Positions 34,824 to 46,800 of a stretch of DNA of 64,000 bases are shown here, piece by piece. Numbering within the stretch: position 1 is the first letter of the stretch; each line of letters begins with the position of its first letter. Below the pieces are notes generated by a model. That model had not been told where the DNA came from. It searched no databases and saw only the letters and a program-made list of their open reading frames with translations. A program made the position numbers and the translations under genes. The stretch is from Jaltomata sinuosa (Eukaryota > Streptophyta > Magnoliopsida > Solanales > Solanaceae). The stretch is from assembly GCA_003996215.1 (NCBI GenBank), contig QJPP01000332.1, positions 186,001-250,000 on the forward strand, in the 5' to 3' direction.

Positions 34824-36926
34824 TATAATACCTCAGAAATCGAACCAGCTATCTAAGTTTGAAAATCAGAAAAAATTTCATATTTCCAGGAATGACATGT
34901 ACAAACCACGGGTCATGGAATGGAACTGTGGTTCCCCTATGTTGATTCAGTCTCTGGTCTGGAACGACGAGTTGGTTCTACGTACCGTGGTTCCAACCAC
35001 GGGTCTATCCTGTCGACTTGTGGAACCAGATCATAGGCATGACAAGTCCCTAAGAAAATGATGACTCAGTTCTACGACCCATCGTTCAAATGACAGACCG
35101 TCCTTCTGAGTCATGGTTTTATCCAGAGACCAGCTAGGTCCACAGCAATGATGAGTCCAATTGATGACCTGCCATCCATTCTACGAGTCCATCTTGTTGA
35201 CCCATAGATTACATCCTGCAGCCTAATTAGTTGGCCAGGAACCACGAGTTGGAACCACGGGTCATGGTTCAAACGACGACCCGTAGAATCGACCCGTGAT
35301 TCCTGAAGTCGACCCATTTTTCATTTTTTTCTTAATTATGTCTCAGGGGTATTTTAGTAAATTCCCATCCTTTTAACTCCTAAATGATGTCATTTTGGCT
35401 ATTTCAAGAAGGGTTTTCACCCTCATTAGCCTAAGTTCCTTCTCATTACTTCATTCTTCTCCCAAAAAGGGAAAGTTCTTCTCCAAGCTCCAAGTCTCAA
35501 GCTCCAAGTTCAAGTCTCCTAAGTCTTTTCAATTCCAGTGGGTTAGCTTCAATCAAGGTATGTGGATATTCAACAATGGGTTCCTTTCACCCTTGTACCA
35601 AAAACTCCAAATTTCAAATTGTGATTTTATGAACTTTTAAATTAGGGTTTTTTCCCAATTCTTATGGGTTTTGCTATAAATTGCCTTCTAAATATTTATT
35701 ATGAAATTCTATTAAATTACATGATTTTGCATGGGTTTTAACATATGAACTCCTATTTCATGAATTGAAGGTTAATTATGGTGAATCCTACATAAATGAA
35801 GTGATTTAAGAAAATTAGGGAAAATGATGGCATGTTTTCATGAATTTCAAGCAAGTGCAAGCCTAGTTCTTATGTTTTATTAAAGTATATGTTATTATGA
35901 AATTAAACTAAGGCCATGCAAGTTTCAAGTTATGAATTATTATGCAATGCAAGACACCCGATGTTCCATCAATGCTCATGAATCAATTTCTAAACTAAAA
36001 TTTATGAGTAGTATGACGATCCGGGGTATGAACATGTTATGAACAAGTTTGGAATAAGATATGTCACATGTATATGAGCTCATGTTATATGTTTTGGGAG
36101 TAGTATTTAGCACTGTGAGACGAGGGTTCAGATTACCCAAGTCCAAAACTACGTTGCCACCGTAGGTTGCCCTCCGTGGCTTATTATGACAGGATCCTGG
36201 TATGACATGGTTCTAACTTTGGCCAGCTAGGATAGCTCTTTTCAGTGGAGGTACATGACACTGGACTCCATGTAGCTCAGCATGATTTATGTCGGTAAAG
36301 AGAAACTCCCACATGATCATTTTCAAACTATGAAGTTATATGATTCTATACTTTGAACTTAAGTTTTCTTTCATATCTTATGTCTCTTATCTTATTACTT
36401 ATTCATGTCTTTTCTTTATGTAACAAGTTATATTAAGTATGTTTTTAATGGTTTTTATCATGTTCATGCATCGCCCTCTTATTCGGTACATTCCATAGTA
36501 CTGATGCATATTTTGCGCTTCATCCTTTAATGATGCAGATTCAGGTGTCCCTTCTCAGACCCGTGGCTAGAGGTCCCAGGCCACTCTCTGTCAGTGGTTG
36601 GTGAGTCATCTTAGGTCGAGGACAAGTTATGTTTTTAGTTAGTACTAGCTAGTTTATTTTCCGCTTTTCAAGTTAGTTAGGGTCTTGTCCTAGCAACTCC
36701 TTATGTCATGAGTAGAGGCTTTTCAAACATAGACAACTTTTGAGTCTCTTTGTGGATTTTGTATTCCTATTTGACTTGACTATCTATTTACGTGATTCCG
36801 GATTTATCTATTATGCTTTCGCTTATCTTTTGTTATGATTGAGAATGTTATAACCAAGGGTTAGCTTGGGGTGTTTGTGGTCCCATGTCCCGTGTTACGT
36901 CTAGGGGGTAACCCCAAGGCGTGACA
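34824..36926 (+). repeat. G 3' LTR (2103 bp, complete)
   Basis: Starts TATAATACCTC (TGTAATACC mutated) and ends AAGGCGTGACA. Donor-like CAAGGTATGT near 35556, TACTGATGC plus GCAG near 36500-36539 and TTGGTGAGT near 36598 repeat the set seen in the 5' LTR. Confidence 0.9.
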
Positions 36927-37711
36927 CACTCACACCCATTTGTTAAGCACCCATCATCAATGCACCCTTAGACAAGAGAAATTAGCCACTCATAGCAAGA
37001 GATAAAGAGATACCAGCTGGGTAAGTCAAAATCTCTTTCATTATAGCTGAATCTCAAGTTCTAGATTCAATTTGAGCACACAAGTGTTAACCAAGAGAAT
37101 TAGAATGAAACCATCTTCTCAATGGAGGCGAAAACTTAGTCTACAAGGAAAAATCTCTTCAAAATATTCAGGACTGAAGAAAGTTATTTACAATTCTCCC
37201 TAAATAGGCCTTTTATAGATTCCCAAAATGTCACTAGAAATTAGGACAAATATGCCCTTTGGGAGGTGTGCGGCGCAATGTGTGGTTCGCATGTTGTGAT
37301 GTGTGCATCACACACTGCCTTCAGTGAACCAGTAACTTCAGCTATCTTTAGGAGCTCCATACGAAGGGGGTGCGGTTCACACTTTGAGATGTGCGCATCG
37401 CACAGCGACCGCACCCCTTAGCAACTTCTTCTTTGACTTTTGTAGCTTCATGCGGAGGAGGTGTGATTCGCACCTCGGCTTGTGCGTGTCTCACAACCAC
37501 CGCATCTTCTGTCATAATCTTCAGCTTTTCTGAACACTTCACACTTCACTCCTTTTGAGCTCTTTTTGAGTCCATTTCCTTGTTTATCATCATCTATCAA
37601 AAGTACCTGCATAGATATCAATAAAGACTATAAGAACCTCTAAATCTATTCAAAAAGTAGTAATAATTCATAGATATAGGCTCAATAAGTTGGTAGATTA
37701 CCGACATATCA
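36927..37711 (-). repeat. H 3' LTR, right part
   Basis: Matches 53293-54073 and ends at ATATCA (TGATAT on the minus strand). It contains TATA box 37209-37217 and GTGCG/CGCAC dyads at 37260-37510. The first bases CACTC are the expected target duplication of G. Confidence 0.88.
37209..37217 (-). promoter_or_regulatory. TATA box in H 3' LTR
   Basis: Minus-strand TATAAAAGG, about 500 bases into the LTR. The dyad-rich stretch 37260-37510 lies just upstream in transcription sense. Confidence 0.55.
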
Positions 37712-39819
37712 AACCCCTAAACTTGAACTATTGCTTGTCCTCAAGCAAGATACTCATAAGGTAAGGAATGAATTGTGCTCTAGGCTCAATCAAGGCACAA
37801 AAGGCTCCTCTACACTAAAAATTAAGAAAGAGAATAAATGAAAGACTTAAACAAACGACTCAACTACTATGCTCATCTCAATTTGAACCACCACAAATTC
37901 AAGGCACTTGATCATCTCAAAACCTTTTCCAAAACGACATCATTTCTCATTCAAAATCAAGGGAATTTTGCCATTCAAAACAAGAGATTAAAGCTTCTCA
38001 AGTCATCGGCATGGACCGTCAAGGCTTGCCTCGAGATTCACCATACAACTTGTCTTATTCATTCCCCTAAATTAAAATAGAGTCTCTATGTTTCAATTCG
38101 AGTGCATGATGCCACTCACAACAAGAGAGAATCCCACTCACAATCATTCAATTCAGAAAACACGGGATTATAGGAGAACCAAGAAGACTCTCACTCTCTC
38201 AAGAAAGTTCAAGTGCGTACACATCGAACCATATGCTTTACCTTCATGTATATCGCCACTAATGTGGGATGGCCAAGCTCAGAATCACAAAGGACTTGCG
38301 GGTTACGATGTTGGCTAGGGCTAACGTGAGGATATCATTTGGTTTAAGTGACTACACCTCCCTAATGCTCTTTGTTCTCATTTCAACCACCGCTCACATT
38401 TTCCAATTTTAACTTCACTTCATTTCTCCCTCACACAACCCAAGATTTCTCCTTTTCACTGATGATCATTCAGATTCCTTATACCACCTTCACTTGGTAG
38501 CACCTATTTTTGCTTTTCAATTTGCTCATTGGATTAATCTTTTGAAGCAATTTCCAATTTAAAATTAAGATGCTACCTTGCACTTAAAGTGAACTTCTTT
38601 TCTTCTCCTTATTTGACCGCATGCACCCCCAAACTTAGGCATTTGCCTATGTTATCTTTCGTTTCCCCCCCAAACTTAGGCTTTTAGCCTACATTTTATT
38701 TTTAAGCAATTAGGGAGGATGGGTGCCAAAATAGAGGTTCTAAAAAGGTCAAGGTGTTACAAGGCGCCAAAGAACGGTCACAAGCTCAAAAGGGGTTCAC
38801 TAGGATTTGATGTCATGGGAAGTTATTTGGGTGAAGTAACTATCAAAAAGGTCCAAAGGTCATCTTCCAAGCTCGGTCACACCAACAATTTTGCCTTGAA
38901 TCACATTCGGGGCAAGTTCTAGATGACACTTATGCATAAGAATCAAGGTAAAACCTCACCATACAAGGCATCATGCCACAAGACCTCTTTCATTAGTCTC
39001 ACAATCAATTGGGGCAATTAATTTTTGACAAGCTATTCTGATTTCATTACACACTCATTTGTGAGTCAATCAAGCCAAAGCGAGAATGTGCAAGTCATGA
39101 CAAGAGAATGATTTTCCTCAAAAATTCATTTCCTTTCTTCCTTTTATTTTCAAAACAATTTGCCAAGAATTTTTTTTTGGTGGGCCCATTTAGAGAAATG
39201 CAACTACGTACTCAATTCTAAACTAAAACTTGGCATTATCCCTTAAGAAAGTCGCCTTTTAATCAATCATAGAAAAACCCCAACCCAGTTTGACACACAA
39301 AAACAAACGAGAAGAAAAAGAAAATAATCAAAACTCTTGCTCCTTGGGAAAGAACCGTGGTATTAATAAAACCCTCAGAGTTTATTTCTAAACTATTATT
39401 AACAAGGCGATATCTGAATTATGCGCTCATGATTCATTCAAAACAAGCCTCGGCATAGGCCTTTAGCACATTTGCAAAGCATGAGTAGTAAGACAATGGA
39501 GCATGTAAGACCAACCCGGCAACACAATCTCAATCAATAAAAATCAAGCCCGGCAAGGGCACAAATAAACTCAAGGTAAAAATAAAACATAAAAACAAAG
39601 CGTAATCTAAAGGCCCGGCGAGGGCAATAAACATCACAATCATCCAAATATGCCCGACAAGGGCCAAATGAAATCTAACAGAATGTCAACAAGGCCCAAC
39701 AAGGGCGATAAAACATCTCAAGCCCACTCACGGGCACCAACAAAAGCAAGTAAATCCACCCCCTTCCCATAAAAATAGCACTGCCCTCAATGGTGAAGAG
39801 GGTGGAACTCCCTGGAGGA
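37712..39819 (-). other. H 3' non-coding interior
   Basis: About 2.1 kb with no gene I can support. Next to the LTR the minus strand ends TTCAAGTTTAGGGGTT (37712-37727), a polypurine-type tract. Two related hairpins lie at 38630-38697. Otherwise AT-rich sequence typical of the 3' region of Athila-like elements. Confidence 0.6.
38630..38697. other. Pair of tandem hairpins
   Basis: AAACTTAGGC-attt-GCCTATGTT and CAAACTTAGGC-tttta-GCCTACATTTT, 42 bases apart, each after a run of C. They resemble the 13-bp stem of element C at 17226. Confidence 0.6.
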
Positions 39820-40132
39820 CTAGGACTCATCATTATCAGTAGTAGCAGCTGCTTCCTCACCAGTATTCCTTCCACTAGGACCAGCACCACCCCTTCAGGA
39901 GTCCGCAGAAAGTGTGGAGTCACGTAGAACCCGCTGGAAGTCATGGTTCTCATCATCATCCAACTCATAATCATTATTACCGGGAAGCTCTTTAGTGAAT
40001 GTCCTATCTTTGTCTCGCTTATAGATATCCTTCATGCCTTCCACCCCAAAGTGAAGCTTTGATTCTTCTGTTGCAGCCCTTTGCCTTGGTTGGCTTCCCA
40101 TGTTTCTTTTTCTAGAAGACATGTTTTGCATG
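39820..40132 (-). pseudogene. H remnant of downstream (env-position) ORF, middle deleted
   Basis: Minus-strand ATG at 40132 opens a basic, Arg-rich start (MSSRKRNMGSQPRQRA) followed by KLHFGVEGMKDIYKRD and an acidic patch. An in-frame stop lies at 39895-39897. The same frame then continues through a Gly/Ala/Thr/acidic tail (GGAGPSGRNTGEEAAATT) to a stop at 39820. It looks like the two ends of the ORF that many Athila-type elements carry after pol, in the env position, with the centre lost. The family assignment is from memory of such ends, not from a search. I see no sign of a transmembrane or envelope function here. Confidence 0.45.
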
Positions 40133-41609
40133 CAGAGATTGTGAGCTAAAAACAAAAACAAACTTAAAAAGAAGTTAGCAACTACAAAGGATGGAATGCA
40201 ACGGACTAGAAAAATAAAGTAGGTGACTGTTGGCTTATGCGGACCACATGTGAAAAGCACCAAAAGGAGTGCGCATCGCATGTGCCATCGCACAAGCTAA
40301 CAGAAACCTTTCAAAGATTTTCCATCAAGGTGCGAAGCTGGTGCGATTCGCACCATCAAAAGTGCATGTCGCACTAGGTGTCACCTCTCAGATCAGTGAC
40401 TGGCTCTTTCCTTTCAACATGGTGTGATGCCTCATGCGACTCGCACATAAAGATCTATGCATCTCATGCGAAGCGCACAAAGGAACAATTGGAATTTTTG
40501 GTTCCTTGTGTTCTTATGAATTCAGCATGTGATCCGTAGAGCAAGATGTGCTAAAGCACTTGGCACCATGAAACAAACCAATTAACAATAATAAGGGGGC
40601 ACGGGATATAATGACCACAACTTTTGGGTACTCAGACTTCCCCAGATTTTTTGTTGACACAAACAAGCAAGGAAGGAACTTAACAATTTCCCTTAAGATG
40701 GACATTACCCCGTCTATCATCAGGAATGTCAAGACCTCCTTGCATTAATAGGTACCAATAATTTTTAGCAACAATTAACCCCCTTCCTGCACAAGATCAT
40801 ACACCCTAAATAGAATGCTCAACAAAAATCATTGGCATACAATCAGCAAAACTGAGCCTCCATAACCATTTTTTAACAAAAACCTCATGACAAACGATAA
40901 TTTGCCCTTAAGAACGATGTCATCCAATCTATCATCAGGCCAACCCATTCATTCATCACAAGTGGGTTACTCAGACTTCACCCCAAACAAATATTTCAAG
41001 GCTAAAATTTACTATCAACCAATATGCATTAACATTATTTAGGTTTTACCAAGTTGACATAGCAATATCATCAATACAACTCAAAATTAGGGACCCAAAA
41101 TTTTTGGATCTCACTCAAAATCAATATGACAATTCTACTAAGTATACTTCACAATATGAGTTCCCAACCTTCATAAAAATAACTATTTAACATAAAAAAA
41201 CTTACCACAATGGAAGTTTATGAAGAGAGGAGAGAAAATTGAAGCTTTTTATTCTTCAACAATAGTGACCCACAAGACCTTCCCGGAGAGTGACGGCGGT
41301 GATGGTGGTGGAGTGGTAGATATGGTTGGGTGAGAGAAGAAGAAGATTTTAGGGAAGTTTGAGGGATTTGGAGAAAGTTTTGGGAGAGAATTTTGGGAGT
41401 TGGAGAGAAAAGATGGTGGAAAGGGGAGAAGAGAGGCGATTTTAAAAGAAAAAGAAGAAGAAAAGTTGGTCAGGTCAGTCAACGGGTTAGGTCAATTAAA
41501 TTTCAAACTTACTACTTGAGTGTCGCGACATGCAATTCACACCAGACAAGGTGTGGACCACATGGCGTAACGCACATGTATCTGTTTCACCATGCGACAG
41601 AGGTGCGAC
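40133..41609 (-). other. H interior spacer upstream of the ORF remnant
   Basis: No supportable gene. Contains GTGCG/CGCAC dyads at 40215-40490 (for example GGTGCGATTCGCACC near 40341) and 41518-41609, and a Ser/Pro/Phe-rich reading frame at 41249-41482 that I take as untranslated leader. Element I interrupts it at 41609. Confidence 0.55.
41605..41609. repeat. Target-site duplication of I, left copy (gcgac)
   Basis: Partner at 50672-50676 reads gcgat, one C-to-T change. Confidence 0.75.
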
Positions 41610-43639
41610 TATCACACCCCGAGGCTACCCTCTAGACGTAACATGGGACATGGGGCCACAAGTTCCCCAAGCTAAACCTTGGTCATAGTATAACTCAGGT
41701 ATATCAATTTAGCATAGTGGAAGCATAATAAGAGAATTTGGAATCATAAGCATAAATAGTCAAGTCGAATAGGAAATACAATCCAAAGAGGAGACTCGAA
41801 CACTGCCTATGTTTGAAAAGCCTCTAAATCAACATATAGAGTTGATGGGACAAGACCCCAACTAACTCGATAATCTGAAGGAAAGATAGACAAAACAACT
41901 AGAATGGAAACCGGACCTCAAACCATGAGGACTCACCAACACTGACTGGATATCCAGCTTCGTCTAACCACGAGCCTGATGTGAAACACCTAAATTTGCA
42001 TCATCAAGAGGATGGAGCATAAAATGTGTGTCAGTACTATAGGATGTACCGAGTATGTGAGATATGCATGATTATGATAAAACATACTTAAAACATGCTT
42101 AAAATGAACTTGTTCATAAAAGAAATAGTATAAGAGAGTATCAAGATATAAGACATGAAACATGAAGTAGAGTTAATGTTTGAAATGTAATATCATATAA
42201 CTTCATAGCTTAAAAATAATCATGTGGGAGTTTCTCTTAACCGACATAAATCATGTTGAGTTGCATGGAGTCCAGTGTCATGCACCCACACTGAAAAAGA
42301 TTGTCCTAACCGGCCAAGGTTAGAACCATGTCATAAGGATCCTGTCATGGGACAAAGAGGGTAACCTACGCTGGCAACGTAGTTCTGGATTTGGGTTAGC
42401 TAGACCATAATCACTCGGTGCTAAATACTACTCCCAAAACATATAACATGAGGCTCACATACATGAGGCATATCTAGATGTCAAGCTTGTTCGTAAATAT
42501 ATTCATACCCCAGAACTTCGTACTACTAATGAACCTTGGTTTAGAAAATAATCCATGAGCATTGATGGAACATTGGGTGTCTTGTCTTGCATAATAATTC
42601 ATAACTTGAAAACATGCATGACTCTAGTTCAATTTTCATAATAGCATATATTTCATAGAACATAGGAAATAGGCATGCACTTGCTTGAAATATCATGAGA
42701 GTACATGCTATCAAATGCCAAATTTTCTTAAATCAATTCATGCATATAGGATTTCCCATAATTAACCTTCAATTCATGAAATAAAAGTTCTCATGTAAAA
42801 ACCCATGCAAAATCATGCAATTTAATAGAATTTCATAATAAAATCATGAGAAGGAAATTTATAGCAAACCTCATAAGAATTGAATAAGAACCCTAATTTG
42901 ATAGTTCATGAAATCAAAATAGAAATTAGGTATTTTGGGCACAAGGGTGAAAGAAACCCATTGTTGAATACCCACATATCTTGATTGGAGTTAACCCACT
43001 AGAAATTGAAATGATTAGGAGACTTGAACTTGGAGCTTGAGACCTTGAGCTTGAGAGAGTCCTTTTATGTTTTGGGAGATGAATGAGGTAATGAGAAGGG
43101 ACTTAGGCTAATAGGTTTAGAAATCATGCTAAAAATGGTCAAAATAACCTCACTTAAGAGTTAAAAAGGTGGGTAATTATAAAAATATCCTTAGGACTTA
43201 ATTAAGAAAGATCAGATTTAAAACTCGGCTTCAGGTTCCATGGGTCCATTCCACGGGCTGTAGAACTAATCACAACTAGTGGACTTGAGTCGTGGTTCTT
43301 GGGCCAATATTCCAGGCTGCGGATCATATTTCACGGTTTAACAGGATGACCCGTAGAAACTTCTACGAGTCGTGGAACCAATCTGTGGTTCCAGGGGAAA
43401 TGGCTACTCTCTATCTGATTTCCGCAGGTTGGTATCACGATCCGTGGAAACATCCACGAACCATGAAACTGACCCATGGTCCTCAGACCTAAGGGTGGTC
43501 TACAGGACTGGAATCACGAGTCCTTTCCACGACTCGTGGAACTTTCCACGGCTCGTGGACTTGACCCGTGGTCTCTGGAAGTTCAAAAATTCTTCAAGTT
43601 TTTAAGTTTAAAAGCTGAATCAATTTCCGAGGTGTTACA
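41610..43639 (-). repeat. I 3' LTR (2030 bp)
   Basis: Minus-strand start TGTAACACCTC at 43639; end TGTGATA (mutated TGTGACA) at 41610. Dyads CCACGACTCGTGG (43527-43539) and CCACGGCTCGTGG (43546-43558) are 19 bases apart. Donor site mutated to AAGATATGT, acceptor to GCAA. Confidence 0.9.
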
Positions 43640-43873
43640 ATATCTCCCCCCTTGGGATTATTCATCCTTGAATGAAGACTAAGCAAAGTAAAACTGAAGA
43701 GGAAACAACCCAACCAGCAATAAAACATGGAAATCAAGGAATAAACATGAAAATTAAACTTCCCAACTTAGATCATGATTAAATCAACTTTGAAAATATG
43801 AATGCATGCTAAGATCATGAGAGGAACTGATGGAGTAGAGTCGGAGGAATATACTAAGGAGAAAGCTATTACC
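43640..43873 (-). other. I 3' untranslated interior and polypurine tract
   Basis: Minus-strand AAGGGGGGAGATAT at 43640-43653 precedes the LTR. No gene. Confidence 0.8.
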
Positions 43874-46800
43874 TCAAGCTGAAACGGAATCGGAAGGAAA
43901 GAGATGAGGGTACTCTGCTTTCATGGCTGATTCTTCTTCCCAAGTAGCTCCCTCAACTAGCTGATTTCTCCAAAGGACTTTCACCGAAGCGACTTCTTTG
44001 TTTCTCAACCTCCAAAATTTGACGATCAAGGATTTCTACGGAAACCTCCTCATAGGTGAGACTATCCTTCATACATATATCCTCCAAAGGAACAATCAAG
44101 GTCGGATCACCAACATACTTCTTCAACAAGGAAAAATGAAAAATCGGATGAACCGCTTCTAATTCCGATGGCAAATCCAACTCATAAGCAACCTTACCAA
44201 CTCTCCTCAGGATTTGATAAGGACCTAAAAAAAGGGGACTAAGCTTTCCCTTCATGCCAAATATCATCACACCCTTCATGGGTGACACCTTCAGAAAAAC
44301 CCAATCATCAACTTCAAACTCTAGCTCCCTTCTCCTCACATCCGCATATGATTTTTGTCGACTCTGAGCGGTCTTCAACCTCTTCCTGATAAGTTGAACC
44401 TTTTCCATAGTATCATGCACCGAATCGGGGCTAATCAAAGCTGCCTCTCCTACCTTAAACCAACCAATAAGATATCTACACCTCTGACCATAAAAGGCCT
44501 CATAAGGAGCCATTTAGATGCTAGAGTGAAGGTTGTTATTGTAGGCAAATTTGATAAGAGGTAAGTGATCATCCCAATTACCTTTGAAATCAATCACACA
44601 AGCTCTCAACATATCCTCCATAGCTTCAATAGTACGCTCTTCCTAGCCATTTGTTTGAGGGTGAAAAGTCATGCTAAGCTTTACCTGAGAACTAAGACCT
44701 CTCTGAAATGATCTCCAACTGATGGACAAAGGATCACCATGCAATCTGACTATCTCCCGGATGTAGAGTCTGGCATAATCATCTGCTGAATCCGTAGTCC
44801 TAACAGCCAAAAATTGGGATGACTTTGTCATCTAGTCAACAATCACACTAATCGAATCGTGTTGCCTTCGAGTACGAGGAAAGCCTGTAATGAATTCCAT
44901 ATTGATCGCTTCCCACTTCCAAGTAGAAAGGTCAATATCCTGAATCACGCCACTTGGTCGCTGATGCTCTACATTCACTTGCTGACAATTGGGACATTTA
45001 GCCACAAAACTGGCTATGTCCCTCTTCATACCATTCCACCAATAGTCTTCCTGTAGATCACGGTATATCTTGGTGTCATCGGGGTGAATGGAATATCTGG
45101 AACTATGAGCCTTAGTTAAAATTTGCTATCGCAACCCATCTATATTTGGCACACATAGTCGACCCTGATAATGAAGCACACCATCTCCCCCTTGGGAGAA
45201 AACCTAACTCCTGTGTTGATGGACTGCACCCTTAAGCTGAAGTAAAATGGGATCACTTTCTTGCTTTGCCTTCACTTCTGCCACCAAGGATGATTCGGAA
45301 CCATTTTTAACAATAACACCACCTTCTATCGATTCCATAAGGCAAACTCCCAACCGAGCTAGTCTGTGAACCTCTTTATCCAATTCCTTCTTCCCTTCTT
45401 CGACTAAAGACACACTACCTATCGACAATCTACTAAGTGCATCCGCCACAAAATTGGCCTTACCCGGATGGTAAAGCACACTCATGTCATAATCCTTAAG
45501 AATCTCAAGCCATCTTCTTTGTTACAAATTCAATTCCTTCGGTGTGAACACATACTGAAGACTCTTATGATCGGTGAATACATCCACGTGTACCCTATAC
45601 AAATAATGTCTTTAAATCTTTAAAGCTAAGACCACGGCTGCTAATTCAAGATCATGAGTAGAGTAGTTCTTCTCATGAGTCTTAAGTTGTCTCAAAGCAT
45701 AAGCAATAACTTTACCATACTGCATCAAAACACAACCCAAACCAATCCTAGAAGCATCACAATACACAACAAAATTATCTAGGCCCTCGTGTAGAGCCAG
45801 TACTGGAGCTGTGGTCAATCTAGTCTTCAATTCCTGAAAGTTCTTCTCACAAAGGCCAAACCACTGAAATTTTACCTTCTTCTGAGTCAATCGAGTCAAA
45901 GTGGTAGAAATGGAAGAAAATACTTCCACAAATCTCCTGTAGTAACCAGTCAAACCCAAAAAGCTCCTAATATCAGACAGGGAAGTGGGTCTAGGCTAGT
46001 TCTTTATTGCCTCAATCTTTAGAGAATCAACCCAAATACCATCTTTAGGTACAATATGACCCGGAAAAGCAACAGACTGCATCCAAAACTCACACTTGCT
46101 AAACTTAGCAAATAATTGCCAATCCTTGAGAGTTTGCAACACAACTCTCAAATGGTCCACATGCTCCTCCTCACTCCGAGAGTAGATAAGAATATCATCA
46201 ATGAAAACTATCACAAACATATCCAGATACTGCTTGAACACGCAGTTCATCAAATCCATAAAAGTTGAAGGAGCATTCGTTAGACCAAAAGACATCACAA
46301 TAAATTTGTAATGACCGTCCGGGTCCTGAAGGCTATCTTCGGAATATCACACTCTCTAACATAAAGCTGATGATAACTGGATCTAAGGTCAATCTTGAAG
46401 AAGAAGCTAGCACCCGAAAGTTGATCGAATAAGTCATCAATCCTAGGAATGGTATACTTATTATTGATTGTGACCTTGTTCAACTGACGGTAGTCAATAC
46501 ACATTCTGAGGGAACCATCTTTCTTTCGCACGAATAAGACTGGAGCACCGCATGGAGAAATGCTAGGCCTGATTAAACCCTTATTAAGAAGATCCTTCAA
46601 CTGATCCTTTAACTCCTTAAGTTCAGCGGGAGCCATCCTATAGAGAGGAATAGAGATAGAATTTGAAGATCTATCCCAAAGATGATTTCCCGCTCGGGAG
46701 GGATTCCAGGTAAATCCTCGGGGAACACTTCTGGGAATTCATTCACAATGGGAACATACTGAAGGGATAGGGTTTCAGACTCTGTGTCCATAAATACTAT

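Larger units (their letters stand above)
28149..36926 (+). mobile_element. Element G: Tekay/Del chromovirus, 5' end outside window
   Basis: Right part of the 5' LTR (28149-29830), primer site, broken gag-pol, polypurine tract and complete 3' LTR (34824-36926). Position 28149 corresponds to 35224 of the 3' LTR, so the first ~400 bases of the 5' LTR should lie left of E, outside the window. Its right flank at 36927 is the LTR of H at the equivalent of 53293, so G was inserted into H. Confidence 0.88.

Noticed and set aside
28149..36926. G as an independent element with E simply next to it
   Set aside because: The G 5' LTR begins at the equivalent of base ~401 of the 3' LTR, exactly at the E terminus, so E interrupts it.
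37348..37542. 64-codon frame over the H LTR, with 53566-53976 frames in the other copy
   Set aside because: They run through the GTGCG/CGCAC dyad array and are not conserved as frames between the two LTR copies.
39675..39974. 99-codon hydrophobic minus-strand frame over the H ORF remnant
   Set aside because: A shifted-frame shadow of the remnant at 39820-40132; its composition comes from the acidic and Gly-rich codons read out of frame.
41249..41482. 77-codon Ser/Pro/Phe-rich minus-strand frame in H
   Set aside because: Low-complexity composition and position before the ORF remnant fit an untranslated leader. I found no support for translation.
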